Below, in pieces: positions 34,909 to 44,276 of a DNA stretch of 64,000 bases. Source of the stretch: Paenibacillus herberti (GTDB lineage Bacteria; Bacillota; Bacilli; Paenibacillales; Paenibacillaceae); NCBI RefSeq assembly GCF_002233675.1, contig NZ_NMUQ01000002.1, forward strand, positions 614,078 through 678,077, in the 5' to 3' direction. Made by a program: the position numbers and the translations under genes. Numbering within the stretch: position 1 is the first letter of the stretch; each line of letters begins with the position of its first letter. The notes under the pieces are model-generated. The model worked only from the letters and a program-made list of their open reading frames with translations, was not told the DNA's origin and made no database searches.

Positions 34909-36315
34909 CTACCAGCTCATCAACAGCCGTTCGATGTCTCTCTCGTCGTGCACTCGTCCGATCTCCACCTGCACGCAGTGCAGCTCCGTGATCGCCTTGA
35001 CCCCGTGCCGGGAACCAGGCGGGAAGCGCATGACGTCGCCGGGGCCGACGTTATAAATCTGATCCTCCAGCATGAAGCGGCCGACACCGCCTAGCACGGT
35101 CCACACCTCTTCTTTACCCGTATGCAAATGATAACTCGTACACTTACCCGACTTCAGCACAACCCGTCGGGTGAGCACCTCGTCCCCGCTCTCCAATCGG
35201 TCGACGTCCAACGTCCGGCAGCTACCCCAGCGTTTCTCCTCCTGCATCGGAAGGCTCGGAACGACGCTGAGCGATTCCTTAATCCGGTCCGCCTGTTCTT
35301 TGCTAGCAACCAGAATGCCATCTGGGCTTGCCGCCACGACCGCATCGGAGATGCCAATAATATGGATTGGACTACCCAGCTCATTGATGAGATGGGTATT
35401 TATCGTTCCTGCCGATACGCTGCCGGGACCGAGTTGAGCATGGCCGAGCTGTCCCAGAAAGGTGCTCCAGCTTCCGAGATCCTGCCAGCTCCCGCGATAA
35501 CGCATTACCATGCGCCTTTCCGCCTGCTCAGCTAACTCCTTGTCAAAACTCTTCTCCGCCCACTCGGTATACCCCTGCTGCAGCTCCTCCATGCGGACTG
35601 GATAGCCCTTTGCCCTCAACTTCTCTTGCAGCCAACTGAGCCGAAAAGAAAAGATGCCACAATTCCATAGCGCGCCCTGCTTCATTAATTGATTGGCTAA
35701 CGGCGGATCCGGTTTTTCGGCAAAGCGCTCCACCAGCTGCCAACTATTTTGTTCCCCGTTCGATGCCATCTCGGACAGGCCAGATGTTTCGTCGGCGGAC
35801 GAGAGCAACTCGTCGCCCCTGCGGTGCTTCCGTTTCGGCACGATGTAACCGTACTGGGTGGATGGATGAGACGGCTCCGTGCCGATCATCGCGAGCTCAG
35901 CCCCTTTTAGGACGGCCTCGGGCAGATGCCGCAACAAGTCAAAGAAATCCTGCTGCACAAACAGGTCGACCGGAAGCACACAAACTGGCTCATCCAGGCT
36001 AGCACCTCCCCGAGCGGCAAGATAAGCTGCACCGAGCGCTGCCGCAGTAAAGGTGCCGCGCTTGTGAGGCTCCTCTATGATCGGGATGTCAGGTCCGGCA
36101 TGTACACGCGTAATCTCCGCCTGACTTCGATGCGTCACGATGATTGCCCCCTGCAGGAGTCCAGCCTCGCGAAGCTGACGGCACAGCCGTTGCATCATGG
36201 ACTCCAACCCGCCATCCGGTGCGGGCAGCAGCTTTAGGAACAGCTTGGATCGGATGTCATTGGATAGCGGCCACAATCTTTTGCCAGAGCCGCCGGATAG
36301 TAATATGATTCGCAA
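34909..36315 (-). CDS. manC: Mannose-1-phosphate guanylyltransferase / mannose-6-phosphate isomerase
   Basis: 468 residues with the bifunctional ManC/AlgA layout. The N-terminal nucleotidyltransferase has LSGGSGKRLWPLS (5-17), in which Lys replaces the usual Thr; the CVLPVDLFV strand and RFAEKPD block follow. The C-terminal cupin isomerase domain (about 360-468) has KSGKCTSYHLHTGKEEVWTVLGG and RFPPGSRHGVKAI. It supplies GDP-mannose. It is the last gene of a three-gene operon with two transferases, 41 bases after the GT4 gene. A GC-rich hairpin overlaps the convergent activator stop. Confidence 0.9.
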   Translation of the reverse strand: MRIILLSGGSGKRLWPLSNDIRSKLFLKLLPAPDGGLESMMQRLCRQLREAGLLQGAIIVTHRSQAEITRVHAGPDIPIIEEPHKRGTFTAAALGAAYLAARGGASLDEPVCVLPVDLFVQQDFFDLLRHLPEAVLKGAELAMIGTEPSHPSTQYGYIVPKRKHRRGDELLSSADETSGLSEMASNGEQNSWQLVERFAEKPDPPLANQLMKQGALWNCGIFSFRLSWLQEKLRAKGYPVRMEELQQGYTEWAEKSFDKELAEQAERRMVMRYRGSWQDLGSWSTFLGQLGHAQLGPGSVSAGTINTHLINELGSPIHIIGISDAVVAASPDGILVASKEQADRIKESLSVVPSLPMQEEKRWGSCRTLDVDRLESGDEVLTRRVVLKSGKCTSYHLHTGKEEVWTVLGGVGRFMLEDQIYNVGPGDVMRFPPGSRHGVKAITELHCVQVEIGRVHDERDIERLLMSW

Positions 36316-36356
36316 AATAAATAGAGCCCCCTTGCTTCCTCGGCCGGCGTCCCGCT

Positions 36357-38267
36357 TCAGATAAGCGGAACGCTCGCCTTGACCTTCTTGCCGCTGGCTC
36401 GGCGTAGCAGGGCAACAACTCGCCAGTCGCCAGAGGCGCTGCTTGGCTTCGCTGAGGACGGCTTCCCATCCGGTTTCCCGCTAAGCCTCCAAATTTCAGC
36501 TCGCTTGACCCCCGCACTCCAGCCCGGCCTCTTTCCGCTCTCACGCCAGATCCCTGCTCGGCTTCCATCCATGCTCCAGATTGGCGGTTTTCTCCTTGCC
36601 CGCCAGACTCTCGCTCCCTTGCCCTCCTTGCTCCAGACCAGCTTTCCTTTGACCAAACGCCAGCCTCCAGTTCGCCTACTCGCCACGTTCCGGCTCAGCT
36701 TCCTTTCGCTCCGCCGCCGCATCTCCGTTCGGTTGCCCTCAGCGCTGCGATTCGGCTTCCCACCGATTACACGCCAGCCTCCCGCTTGCTGGCCCACCGC
36801 CGTATTACGGCTCGGCTTCAATACGCTCGGCTTCACCACTCTTGGTCTTCCGCTCTCCGTACGGTTGCCCGCCGCTTTCCAGCTCGGTCCCCCGACCTCC
36901 GCTCGCTTGCTCTCCGTATTCCGGCTCAGCTTCCCTCCGAGCACACGCCAGTCTCTTTCTCGGCTTTCCCCCGTGCTCCGGCTCGATCCCCCACCGATCA
37001 CACGCCATTCTCCCGCTTGGCTTCTCTTCTCGCTACGATCTAGCTTCCCTACGCTCGGTCCCCAAATCGCCGCTCGTCTGCCCTTAGCGAACCAGCTTGA
37101 CTGCGCTCCGCTCGGCCGCCAGACGTGAACTCGGCTGGCGCCCTCGCCGATTCTACCCTCGCTGATCCGCTCCAGCGTCCGGCGCAGAATCCTGCCAGCC
37201 GCCGTCCAGCTGTGAGCCAGCATATCTTCCCGCCCTCGGCGTCCCTTTTGTCGGCAGAGACCGCGGTCCCCGCTGGCGGCGCGCATTTGCCGCTTAAGCC
37301 CGTTTATGTCCGCCTCGGCCCAAAGCTGGCCCTCCTGAGCAAACAGACCGCGGAAGCTGCGCGCGATCGCCCTGTTCCCCGTCATCTTTTCAGAGGGCTT
37401 GCAGAGCCTGTATGGGACAGCGAACGAATTCCCATCCGTCAAAAAATCGCTCTGTCCGCCCCAACGAGTTGCGATGACGGGGATGCCGCTCGCCAATGCT
37501 TCCATGAAGGGCATACCTACGCCTTCACCCCGCGTCGGCAGCACAAAGGCATCCGCAGCTGTGTAAAGTCCCCGCAGCTGCCTTTCGCTGATATTCCCGG
37601 TAATGATATGGATTGGCGCAGGTCGATGCGGCAGTCGCAGCGAAGCCCGATAACGGGCGATGCTCCGCCTCACCGCTTCTGCGCCGCCGGTCTCCTTCCA
37701 GCCGCTCGTCTTGATGACGAGCAGCACCCGGTCCTGTTCGCTGAATTCTTCCAAGTAGGCGCGCAAGAGCGCCTCAGGATTTTTGCGATGCTGGAAGCTG
37801 AACACCGACAGAAACACAAAACACCCAGCGCTCCCCGGGAGAGCCGCAGGCGAGTTGCCGGGATGAAAACGGCTAGTGTTCACACCATGCGGAACCCGGT
37901 ACAACGGTACCGTCACTCCACTGTCGCGCATCACCTTCACATTATGTCGGGAAGGTACAATTACAGCGTCGTACCGGTTGATCGCTCTTTTCCACTGGCT
38001 AGGAATTTTTGTCGTCTCCCACACCGTGTTCAGCACGACTTTGGCATATCTTCTGCGAGCCTTGTTTGGATCGAGCGTATTCGGCGGGAAATGATAAACG
38101 AGCAGTTGCCTCCCGTTCGAACCAGTCAGCCTTCTCGGCGCACCCGTAGAGACCCCCATGCCTGCCCGTCGCAAAGCTCGAACGTACTCGCGGCTCGCGT
38201 TGCCGAGCCCTCCGAACCGTTCCATCGGACCGCGCCAGACGACAGACTTCAGTTTCGAATTTTTCAT
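36357..38267 (-). CDS. GT4 glycosyltransferase with a long basic 19-residue-repeat tail
   Basis: 636 residues. Residues 1-~370 are a GT-B glycosyltransferase of family GT4: YDAVIVPSRHNVKV, YRVPHGVNTSRFHP, FLSVFSFQHRKNPEALLRAYLEEF and the donor-site block TRGEGVGMPFMEALASGIPVIATRWGG (245-271). The remaining ~260 residues are a strongly basic tail of 19-residue repeats. Trp or its replacement recurs at 383, 402, 421, 440, 459, 478, 498, 517, 536, 555, 574 and 593, with rough consensus RAxxWRxxGGKxSRSxExK. The tail could bind an anionic glycan, nucleic acid or membrane. The ATG overlaps the stop of the DUF6492-like gene (ATGA), so the genes are coupled. ManC follows. Confidence 0.85.
   Translation of the reverse strand: MKNSKLKSVVWRGPMERFGGLGNASREYVRALRRAGMGVSTGAPRRLTGSNGRQLLVYHFPPNTLDPNKARRRYAKVVLNTVWETTKIPSQWKRAINRYDAVIVPSRHNVKVMRDSGVTVPLYRVPHGVNTSRFHPGNSPAALPGSAGCFVFLSVFSFQHRKNPEALLRAYLEEFSEQDRVLLVIKTSGWKETGGAEAVRRSIARYRASLRLPHRPAPIHIITGNISERQLRGLYTAADAFVLPTRGEGVGMPFMEALASGIPVIATRWGGQSDFLTDGNSFAVPYRLCKPSEKMTGNRAIARSFRGLFAQEGQLWAEADINGLKRQMRAASGDRGLCRQKGRRGREDMLAHSWTAAGRILRRTLERISEGRIGEGASRVHVWRPSGAQSSWFAKGRRAAIWGPSVGKLDRSEKRSQAGEWRVIGGGSSRSTGESRERDWRVLGGKLSRNTESKRAEVGGPSWKAAGNRTESGRPRVVKPSVLKPSRNTAVGQQAGGWRVIGGKPNRSAEGNRTEMRRRSERKLSRNVASRRTGGWRLVKGKLVWSKEGKGARVWRARRKPPIWSMDGSRAGIWRESGKRPGWSAGVKRAEIWRLSGKPDGKPSSAKPSSASGDWRVVALLRRASGKKVKASVPLI
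36434..37136 (-). repeat. 57-bp-period coding repeat region in the glycosyltransferase
   Basis: This DNA encodes residues ~378-612, about twelve diverged 57-bp (19-codon) units with one extra codon between units 6 and 7. GGTGGAT/CGATCGGTGG-type segments for WRVIGG recur. Units have diverged enough that the array is old rather than newly expanded. Confidence 0.8.
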
Positions 38268-39316
38268 CGGCTTCCACTCCGCGAGTTCATATTCCGCTGC
38301 ACTGTTGTTGCAGCTTTGACCGGTTGATGCGCTTGATTGACCGAGACAGCTTTTCCGCGAGTTTCCAATCTGGACTGAAACACCGCGCTTAACCAGATGG
38401 CGCTGCGACCGTGACTGGATATCAATGGAGCCCCTTCCGGAGTGACGCCTGCACCGAAAAATGTACCAAAAGGAAGCTTACTCTTTAAATTACTTTGCGC
38501 CGCTGTGCCTGCCTTGCGGACATAGCCCCTCCGCTGATGAAAGCTGACGGAGCGATACTTTGCCGCAAGCTCTTTCGTCCGCTCTGGGGTCAGACTAGAA
38601 ACGCCGGTGTGAAGCGCGCGGTTTTGGGCCGTGAGTAACCGCACGGAGCCGGGATCCCGGCTATAAACGAAGTTACCGTAGGTTTCATATTCGCTGAAGC
38701 CGAACTGCTGCTTGCGATCCAGTTTCGTCAAAATAGCCCGATGCCAGCTCATCCCATGCCTGACCTCGATGTCACTCTTCATTTCGCGAAGCTTTTTCTT
38801 TTCGAACAGCATGTAGTGAGTGACCAGGGAGCGTGGTGCGGACGCCTTGCGGCCCATCAATCGGGTATGCATGCGGAGATACTCCGGCTGCGTCCAGCTA
38901 CGAGTGTAGAACGTTGTGCGGCCCCCCGTGCGGAATGTATGGGGCCTTATAAGTACCGTGTCAGCATCGATCACGAGAAAATAATCCGCCGAGCAAAGCT
39001 TATCCCCGCTCAGCTTTAACAACTGCTGAAACAACCAACCAGAACGCTCCCAGCGAGCTGACCGGTAATGGATGTCTTTTTTCCCGAGAGGCAGCACCGT
39101 GTTCTCGTCCACGAATCTCCAGCCGTTCGATCGGCACAGGGAAACGATAGAGTCCTTGCGAGGAGCAACGATGATAATCTCACCGATAGGATGGCGCACC
39201 TGGCTCCGCACGGAACGGATGGCACGGGGCAGAGTATGAAGGTCTTTTTCGATGGCAGGCACGAGCACGTCAATGCGGGGAAGCGATTGGGCTCCCAAAC
39301 CGGCTGTTTGAGGCAT
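38264..39316 (-). CDS. DUF6492-like glycosyltransferase (GT-A fold)
   Basis: 350 residues. The start IDVLVPAIEKDLHTLPRAIRSVRSQVRHPIGEIIIVAP is the first strand and helix of a nucleotide-sugar transferase. DYFLVIDADTVLIRP (about 111-125) is the DxD metal site, and the region RSWTQPEYLRMHTRLMGRK...SLVTHYMLFEKKKLREM is typical of DUF6492 proteins. The C-terminal ~80 residues are variable and basic. It is the first gene of the transferase-transferase-manC operon, with an ATGA overlap into the second. The sugar transferred is unknown; GDP-mannose supply by the third gene suggests mannose or a derivative. Confidence 0.78.
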   Translation of the reverse strand: MPQTAGLGAQSLPRIDVLVPAIEKDLHTLPRAIRSVRSQVRHPIGEIIIVAPRKDSIVSLCRSNGWRFVDENTVLPLGKKDIHYRSARWERSGWLFQQLLKLSGDKLCSADYFLVIDADTVLIRPHTFRTGGRTTFYTRSWTQPEYLRMHTRLMGRKASAPRSLVTHYMLFEKKKLREMKSDIEVRHGMSWHRAILTKLDRKQQFGFSEYETYGNFVYSRDPGSVRLLTAQNRALHTGVSSLTPERTKELAAKYRSVSFHQRRGYVRKAGTAAQSNLKSKLPFGTFFGAGVTPEGAPLISSHGRSAIWLSAVFQSRLETRGKAVSVNQAHQPVKAATTVQRNMNSRSGSR

Positions 39317-39534
39317 TGGGCATAGTCATCTCCTGTAAAGTCGTCATGAGGCATCTGTCATCAATATATGCCGGCATAGCGTCCCAGGGCTGGGCAAGCT
39401 CAGCGAAAAAGGCTCTCGTCTCGGGCTGAGGGCGAATCTCGTAGGCTGAAGACTGGCTGGATTTCACCTCTGCGCAACTGCTATAGTGGACGGTATACAG
39501 GATGAGCAAGTCCAAGTTGAAAAGGAGAATCCCC

Positions 39535-40773
39535 ATGGATATGAAACAGGAACTGATCCGCCGGCTGACCGCCTACGCGTCTATGGACACTCGCTCCGAC
39601 GACAGCAGCGACAGCTGCCCCTCTACGCCAGGCCAACTAGAGCTGGCTCGTCTTTTGGCGGCCGAGCTGAAAGAAATTGGGCTGACGGAAGTCACGCTTG
39701 ACGCAAACGGCTACGTGATGGCGACACTTCCGGCCACAACGGCAAAAGAAGTGCCTACCATCGGTTTTCTCGCCCATATGGACACCGCATCCGACTTCAC
39801 CGGCACGAACGTCAAGCCGCAGCTTATCGAAGCCTATGATGGCGGCGATATCGTGCTGAACCGTGAACTTGGTGTTATCCTTTCGCCAAGGGACTTTCCA
39901 GAGCTGGCAGGATACGTCGGCCAGACCCTGATTACGACAGATGGAACCACGCTGCTCGGAGCTGACGACAAAGCCGGCATCGCCGAAATCATGACTGCGA
40001 TGGCCTATCTCGCCAGCCATCCCGAGATTCCGCATGGTCGCATCCGTATCGGTTTCTTGCCGGACGAGGAAATCGGACGCGGTCCTCATCTCTTCGACGT
40101 GGCCGCATTCGGCGCACAGTTCGCCTATACGATGGATGGCGGAGCGCTTGGCGAGCTGGAGTACGAGAGCTTCAACGCCGCCGAGGCGATCATTACGGTG
40201 CAAGGCAAAAACGTACATCCCGGCTACGCCAGAGGCAAAATGCTCAATGCACAAACAATCGGCATGGCACTGCACGGGCGACTTCCAGCGGGTGAGGTGC
40301 CGGAGTTTACGGAGGGATATGAAGGGTTCTTCCATCTGATTTCCTTCGAGGGAACCGTGGATCTGACCCGGATGCACTACATTATCCGCGACTTCGACCG
40401 GGAGAGCTTCGAGAACCGCAAGACCCTGGTGCAGACGATTGCGAACGAATTCCGCCAGACTTACGGCGAGGGCAGCATCAAGCTGGAACTGAATGATCAA
40501 TACTACAACATGCGGGAGAAAATCGAGCCGGTGTTCGGCATCGTCGAGCTGGCGCGTCAAGCGTTGGAAGAGTGCGGTGTGAAGCCGAATATCAAGCCAA
40601 TCCGCGGCGGCACAGACGGTTCTCAGCTCAGCTATATGGGGCTGCCAACCCCGAATATTTTTGCCGGTGGCGAGAACTTCCATGGCCGCTATGAGTATGT
40701 GTCCGCAGATTCGATGGTCAAAGCCGCTGAGGTCATTGTACGCATCGCGACGCTGGCGGAGGAACAGGCTTAG
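39535..40773 (+). CDS. pepT: Peptidase T (tripeptide aminopeptidase, M20B)
   Basis: 412 residues from the ATG at 39535, eight bases after AAGGAGAA. Zinc-site motifs of M20 are present: [12 protein letters not shown] (metal His/Asp), [14 protein letters not shown] (bridging Asp) and [12 protein letters not shown] (general-base Glu pair). [18 protein letters not shown] and [14 protein letters not shown] complete the PepT pattern. It removes N-terminal residues from tripeptides in the cytoplasm. An upstream in-frame start at 39502 is not supported. It shares a bidirectional terminator with the RND gene. Confidence 0.95.
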   Translation: MDMKQELIRRLTAYASMDTRSDDSSDSCPSTPGQLELARLLAAELKEIGLTEVTLDANGYVMATLPATTAKEVPTIGFLAHMDTASDFTGTNVKPQLIEAYDGGDIVLNRELGVILSPRDFPELAGYVGQTLITTDGTTLLGADDKAGIAEIMTAMAYLASHPEIPHGRIRIGFLPDEEIGRGPHLFDVAAFGAQFAYTMDGGALGELEYESFNAAEAIITVQGKNVHPGYARGKMLNAQTIGMALHGRLPAGEVPEFTEGYEGFFHLISFEGTVDLTRMHYIIRDFDRESFENRKTLVQTIANEFRQTYGEGSIKLELNDQYYNMREKIEPVFGIVELARQALEECGVKPNIKPIRGGTDGSQLSYMGLPTPNIFAGGENFHGRYEYVSADSMVKAAEVIVRIATLAEEQA

Positions 40774-40822
40774 CAAAAGTCATACTTAATATTGTTTAGT
40801 AACACCGACTGCGTGCCAATAG

Positions 40823-40869
40823 AAAAAGACCTGGATTAGGCGATTGAACGCCATATCCAGGTCTTTTTT
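40823..40869. terminator. Bidirectional terminator between pepT and the RND gene
   Basis: AAAAAGACCTGGAT (40823-40836) pairs exactly with 40855-40868, with A- and T-runs at both edges. Confidence 0.85.
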
Positions 40870-40881
40870 CACACTTCCCGC

Positions 40882-43800
40882 CTAAACTCCCGTTCCCGGA
40901 ACCCCAGGATCGCTGCCTGCCACAGCAGTTCGCGTGCGCCCCGCTTCTGCAACAGCCTCACGCCGTTGGCGGGCTGACTTGCGGAAGAACAGAACTTCAT
41001 AGATGCACGGTACAATGATCAGTGTCAGCACGGTGGCGACGACCAGACCGCCGATAACAACGATGGCCAAGCTTTGCGAGACGATGCTGCCGCTCTCCGA
41101 CGAACCAAACACCAGCGGCAGCATGGCGCATACCGTTGCGATGGCCGTCATCAGAATCGGCCGCATCCGTGTGCCTGCCGCTTCCAGCAGCGCCTCGCGA
41201 ATCGTCATATGCTCCTCGTTCTGCTTGACGCGATCGATCAGTACGATCGCGTTCGTTACAACGATGCCGATGAGCATCAGCGCTCCAAACATCGCCGTGA
41301 AGTCCGGCGTGACCTGCGTCACGATCAAGCCAAGCACCGCCCCGATGGCAGCGAGCGGCAGCGTGAACAGAATCGCCAGTGGCGCGCGCAGTGTTTTGAA
41401 CGTCAGCACCATGATAAGGTAAACGATGCCAATGGAAATCAGCGCGATCATGCCGATAGCAGAAAAGTCCTGCATCATATCGGCTGAAGCGCCGCCAACA
41501 TGGACTTTGACGCCTTCAGGCAGTTCCAGGCCAGTCACGGCTGTGCTTATGTCCTTACCGACAACCGACAAGCGGCTCGGCTCTGCCGATACGGTAATTC
41601 GCACATAAGGCTTGCCATCTTTCAGATAGTACATGGCTGGTTTATCTTCCTTGACCCACTTGGCGACAGCCGATACCGGCTCCGGTCCCTTGTCAGTCAG
41701 AACGATCAAGCCATCCAGATCAGCAGCCTTCTGCGGCTGCAATGCCGGCTGCAGCATAATCGGTACCTGCCGGCCGTCCTCTTTCGTCAGCTTCCCGACC
41801 GGGATCGGATTCAGCATGCCCTGCAGCTGCTGGGCGAGCTCCCCCGCTTTAGCACGGGTCGCATCAACTTGCAGGGTATAAACAGGCTTCAGCTCCTGCT
41901 GATTGCTCTCAACCTTGAGCACATCCTTGATCGGCTTAATACCAGCCATAACCTTATCAGCCGCCCCGCTCACCGCAGCCAAATCTGGACCAGTCACGTC
42001 GATGAATACCTGTGATCCGCCTCCGCTGCTCATCCTGCTGGAGGTTTGTACGTTTAGCTCCGCATCGGGATAAGAAGCGGCTTGCTTTTTGACTGTTTGG
42101 GACATAACCTCAGCATCCGTACCCTTTTTCAGATCCAGCATATAAGTAACTTCGGTCCGGGAGGACACTTCTCCGTATTGGGCAGACTCCGCATTGCCTC
42201 CGGACGACATATACAACCAATTCTTATCTGTGAATCCCTTCAAATATGTTTCCAGCTTCTTACCCTCGGACAAAACTTGCTCCTGAGTCGCATCTGCCTT
42301 GAACTTCAGCGTTACGGTCAGAGTGGATGCGTCCGAGGAATCGATCGCGCCTTTCGGCATCACCACGTAGGCTGCAATCGAGCCAGCCAGCAGCAGCACA
42401 GAGATCGTCAGCGGCAGCCACTTGCGGTGCAGATTCCATTCCAGGAAACGTTGGAAACGGCGGGACGGCTCATGCTCCGTCATTTGCACACCACGGAACA
42501 GTCCTGCGCTCAAAAGCGGGATGACGGTCAGCGCGACTAACAGCGAGGACAGAAGCGAGTACGTCACGGTTAGCGCAAACGGCAGCAGGAAATCCTGCAG
42601 CGAGCCGCGCAGCAGCCCCATCGGCAGGAAGACGGCGACCGTCGTCAGCGTCGAAGCCGTAATGGCTGTAGACACCTCACGCGTAGCGTCGATGACGAGC
42701 GCTGTGGAGAAGCTCTCTTTTTTCAATCGCCGGAAGATGTTCTCGATGACGACTATGCTGTCGTCCACGAGCCTCCCGACCGCAACGGCCACCCCGCCAA
42801 GCGTCAGGATGTTCAGTGACACGCCGGATAGATCCAGCAGAAACAAGGTGAGGCCGAGCGACAGCGGGATCGACACGATGGTAACAAGCGTCGCCCGGAT
42901 ATTGCGCATGAATAAGAGAATGACCAATGTGGCAAAAAGCGCACCCAACAGCACCTCTCGCAGCATGCTATTTACGGAATGCACAACATCCTCAGAGGTG
43001 CTCGTCAGCACCTTCAACTGGGCTCCCGCCAGCTCCTTGTTCAGTCGCTCTACGATATCATTAACGCCCTCGCCGACCGCTACCGCATTGGCTCCAGCGG
43101 TTTTGGTGACGACGAGTACCATTGCGTCCTGACCGTCTAGTCGGCTGACGCTGTCCGCGTTAACCTTTTCCTCAATCTTCGCCACATCCCCAAGTACAAC
43201 CCCCGGTGCGACCGGCAGCTTGCGCAGCGTCTCCAGATCGTGCAAACTGGACGTTACATTCAGATTGACGGCACTCCCGTCCAGCAGACTCTCACCGATA
43301 GAGGCGGAGCTGGTACGACCTTGCAACACGCCATAAAGCGCCTGCATCGGCACGCCCCTCTCCGCAAGGCTGACCGCGTCAGGCGTAATCGATATGGATG
43401 ACGAAGGCCGACCGGATAGCTGCACAGAGCCGACTCCATCCAGGCTCTGGAACGACTCCAGTACTTCTTTTTCAGCTTCCTCCCGCTTAACCGCAATGAC
43501 CGTTTCGTCGAAAGTAAGCGTCACCCAGCTGATTGGAATCATCGAAGTGTTGAGCTGGATGATATAAGGAGCGGCTACCCGCTCTGGCAAAGGCACTGCG
43601 GCTATTGCCCGCTCCACATCCGCCCTGGCCTGCTTCATATTCGTCTTGTCATCAAAAGACAGGTTCACCTGTGAATAGCTGTCTCCTGACGAGGCAAATG
43701 AAGCCGTTTTTCCTTTGATAGCCGCCGTTGCCTCCTGAATCGGCTTTGTCACCAGCGCCTCCATCGAGGCAGCGTCATAACCCGGCCCAATCGCCGTAAT

Positions 43801-43941
43801 CGTCACCTGCGGATTATCCGCCTCCGGCAAGAATTCCATTGGCAGCTTTAAATAGCTGATAATACCCATTCCCAGCACCAGTACGATGCACAGCCATACC
43901 GCTGCCTTGTTGCGAAAAGCTCCCGTAATAAAAGACCTCAT
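40882..43941 (-). CDS. RND-family efflux permease (AcrB/SwrC-like)
   Basis: About 1019 residues with the two-fold RND layout: one N-terminal helix, a large extracytoplasmic loop, then helices including VAVAVGRLVDDSIVVIENIFRR (proton-relay Asp pair in TM4), repeated in the second half (MLIGIVVTNAIVLIDRV). It resembles SwrC/YerP, which exports surfactin-like lipopeptides or other amphiphiles in Bacillus. No membrane-fusion partner is adjacent, as in SwrC. GGGAGG lies nine bases before the ATG at 43941; the ATG two codons upstream (43947) is only three bases from it. Confidence 0.93.
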   Translation of the reverse strand: MRSFITGAFRNKAAVWLCIVLVLGMGIISYLKLPMEFLPEADNPQVTITAIGPGYDAASMEALVTKPIQEATAAIKGKTASFASSGDSYSQVNLSFDDKTNMKQARADVERAIAAVPLPERVAAPYIIQLNTSMIPISWVTLTFDETVIAVKREEAEKEVLESFQSLDGVGSVQLSGRPSSSISITPDAVSLAERGVPMQALYGVLQGRTSSASIGESLLDGSAVNLNVTSSLHDLETLRKLPVAPGVVLGDVAKIEEKVNADSVSRLDGQDAMVLVVTKTAGANAVAVGEGVNDIVERLNKELAGAQLKVLTSTSEDVVHSVNSMLREVLLGALFATLVILLFMRNIRATLVTIVSIPLSLGLTLFLLDLSGVSLNILTLGGVAVAVGRLVDDSIVVIENIFRRLKKESFSTALVIDATREVSTAITASTLTTVAVFLPMGLLRGSLQDFLLPFALTVTYSLLSSLLVALTVIPLLSAGLFRGVQMTEHEPSRRFQRFLEWNLHRKWLPLTISVLLLAGSIAAYVVMPKGAIDSSDASTLTVTLKFKADATQEQVLSEGKKLETYLKGFTDKNWLYMSSGGNAESAQYGEVSSRTEVTYMLDLKKGTDAEVMSQTVKKQAASYPDAELNVQTSSRMSSGGGSQVFIDVTGPDLAAVSGAADKVMAGIKPIKDVLKVESNQQELKPVYTLQVDATRAKAGELAQQLQGMLNPIPVGKLTKEDGRQVPIMLQPALQPQKAADLDGLIVLTDKGPEPVSAVAKWVKEDKPAMYYLKDGKPYVRITVSAEPSRLSVVGKDISTAVTGLELPEGVKVHVGGASADMMQDFSAIGMIALISIGIVYLIMVLTFKTLRAPLAILFTLPLAAIGAVLGLIVTQVTPDFTAMFGALMLIGIVVTNAIVLIDRVKQNEEHMTIREALLEAAGTRMRPILMTAIATVCAMLPLVFGSSESGSIVSQSLAIVVIGGLVVATVLTLIIVPCIYEVLFFRKSARQRREAVAEAGRTRTAVAGSDPGVPGTGV

Positions 43942-44276
43942 CCCCATGTTCCTCCCGATTGTCCGCTTTTTCTCTCTGCTGGTCTAACTTTCTTGTCTGA
44001 CAAAGTGTACATCGGAGCAGGCCGCGTCTGTAATCGCCTCGAGAATGGTATTGCCGCCCTCCTCCAGTACGGGGGACGACTCGGGCTAGAGACCGAGAGC
44101 AGAAGGAGAACATGAGGTGTACCCGCTTGGGTGAAGTCGATAGGTATTTTATATATTTACATGCTATATATTTAGATGGTATATATTTATGCAGTGATAT
44201 ATCTTGAATCAAGACGCGCTTGGGAAGCGAAGGCTGTAGCGTGTAGAGCAACTAAACCGAGGAAAGAAGGCCTTTA
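43942..44276. other. Divergent intergenic region with three 15-bp tandem repeats
   Basis: This gap lies between the divergent RND and DHA2 exporter genes and contains no gene. TATATATTTA recurs at 44150, 44165 and 44180 with an exact 15-bp period (TATATATTTANATGN for the first two copies). The AT-rich repeats are 90 bases upstream of the DHA2 start and could be a curved promoter region or operator sites. Confidence 0.6.

Noticed and set aside
36379..38327. Long + strand ORFs (249 and 400 codons) opposite the glycosyltransferase
   Set aside because: Antisense shadows of a GC-rich gene with clear GT4 motifs; no ribosome binding sites.
39637..40776. 379-codon ORF on the - strand
   Set aside because: Antisense of pepT, whose catalytic motifs are unambiguous.
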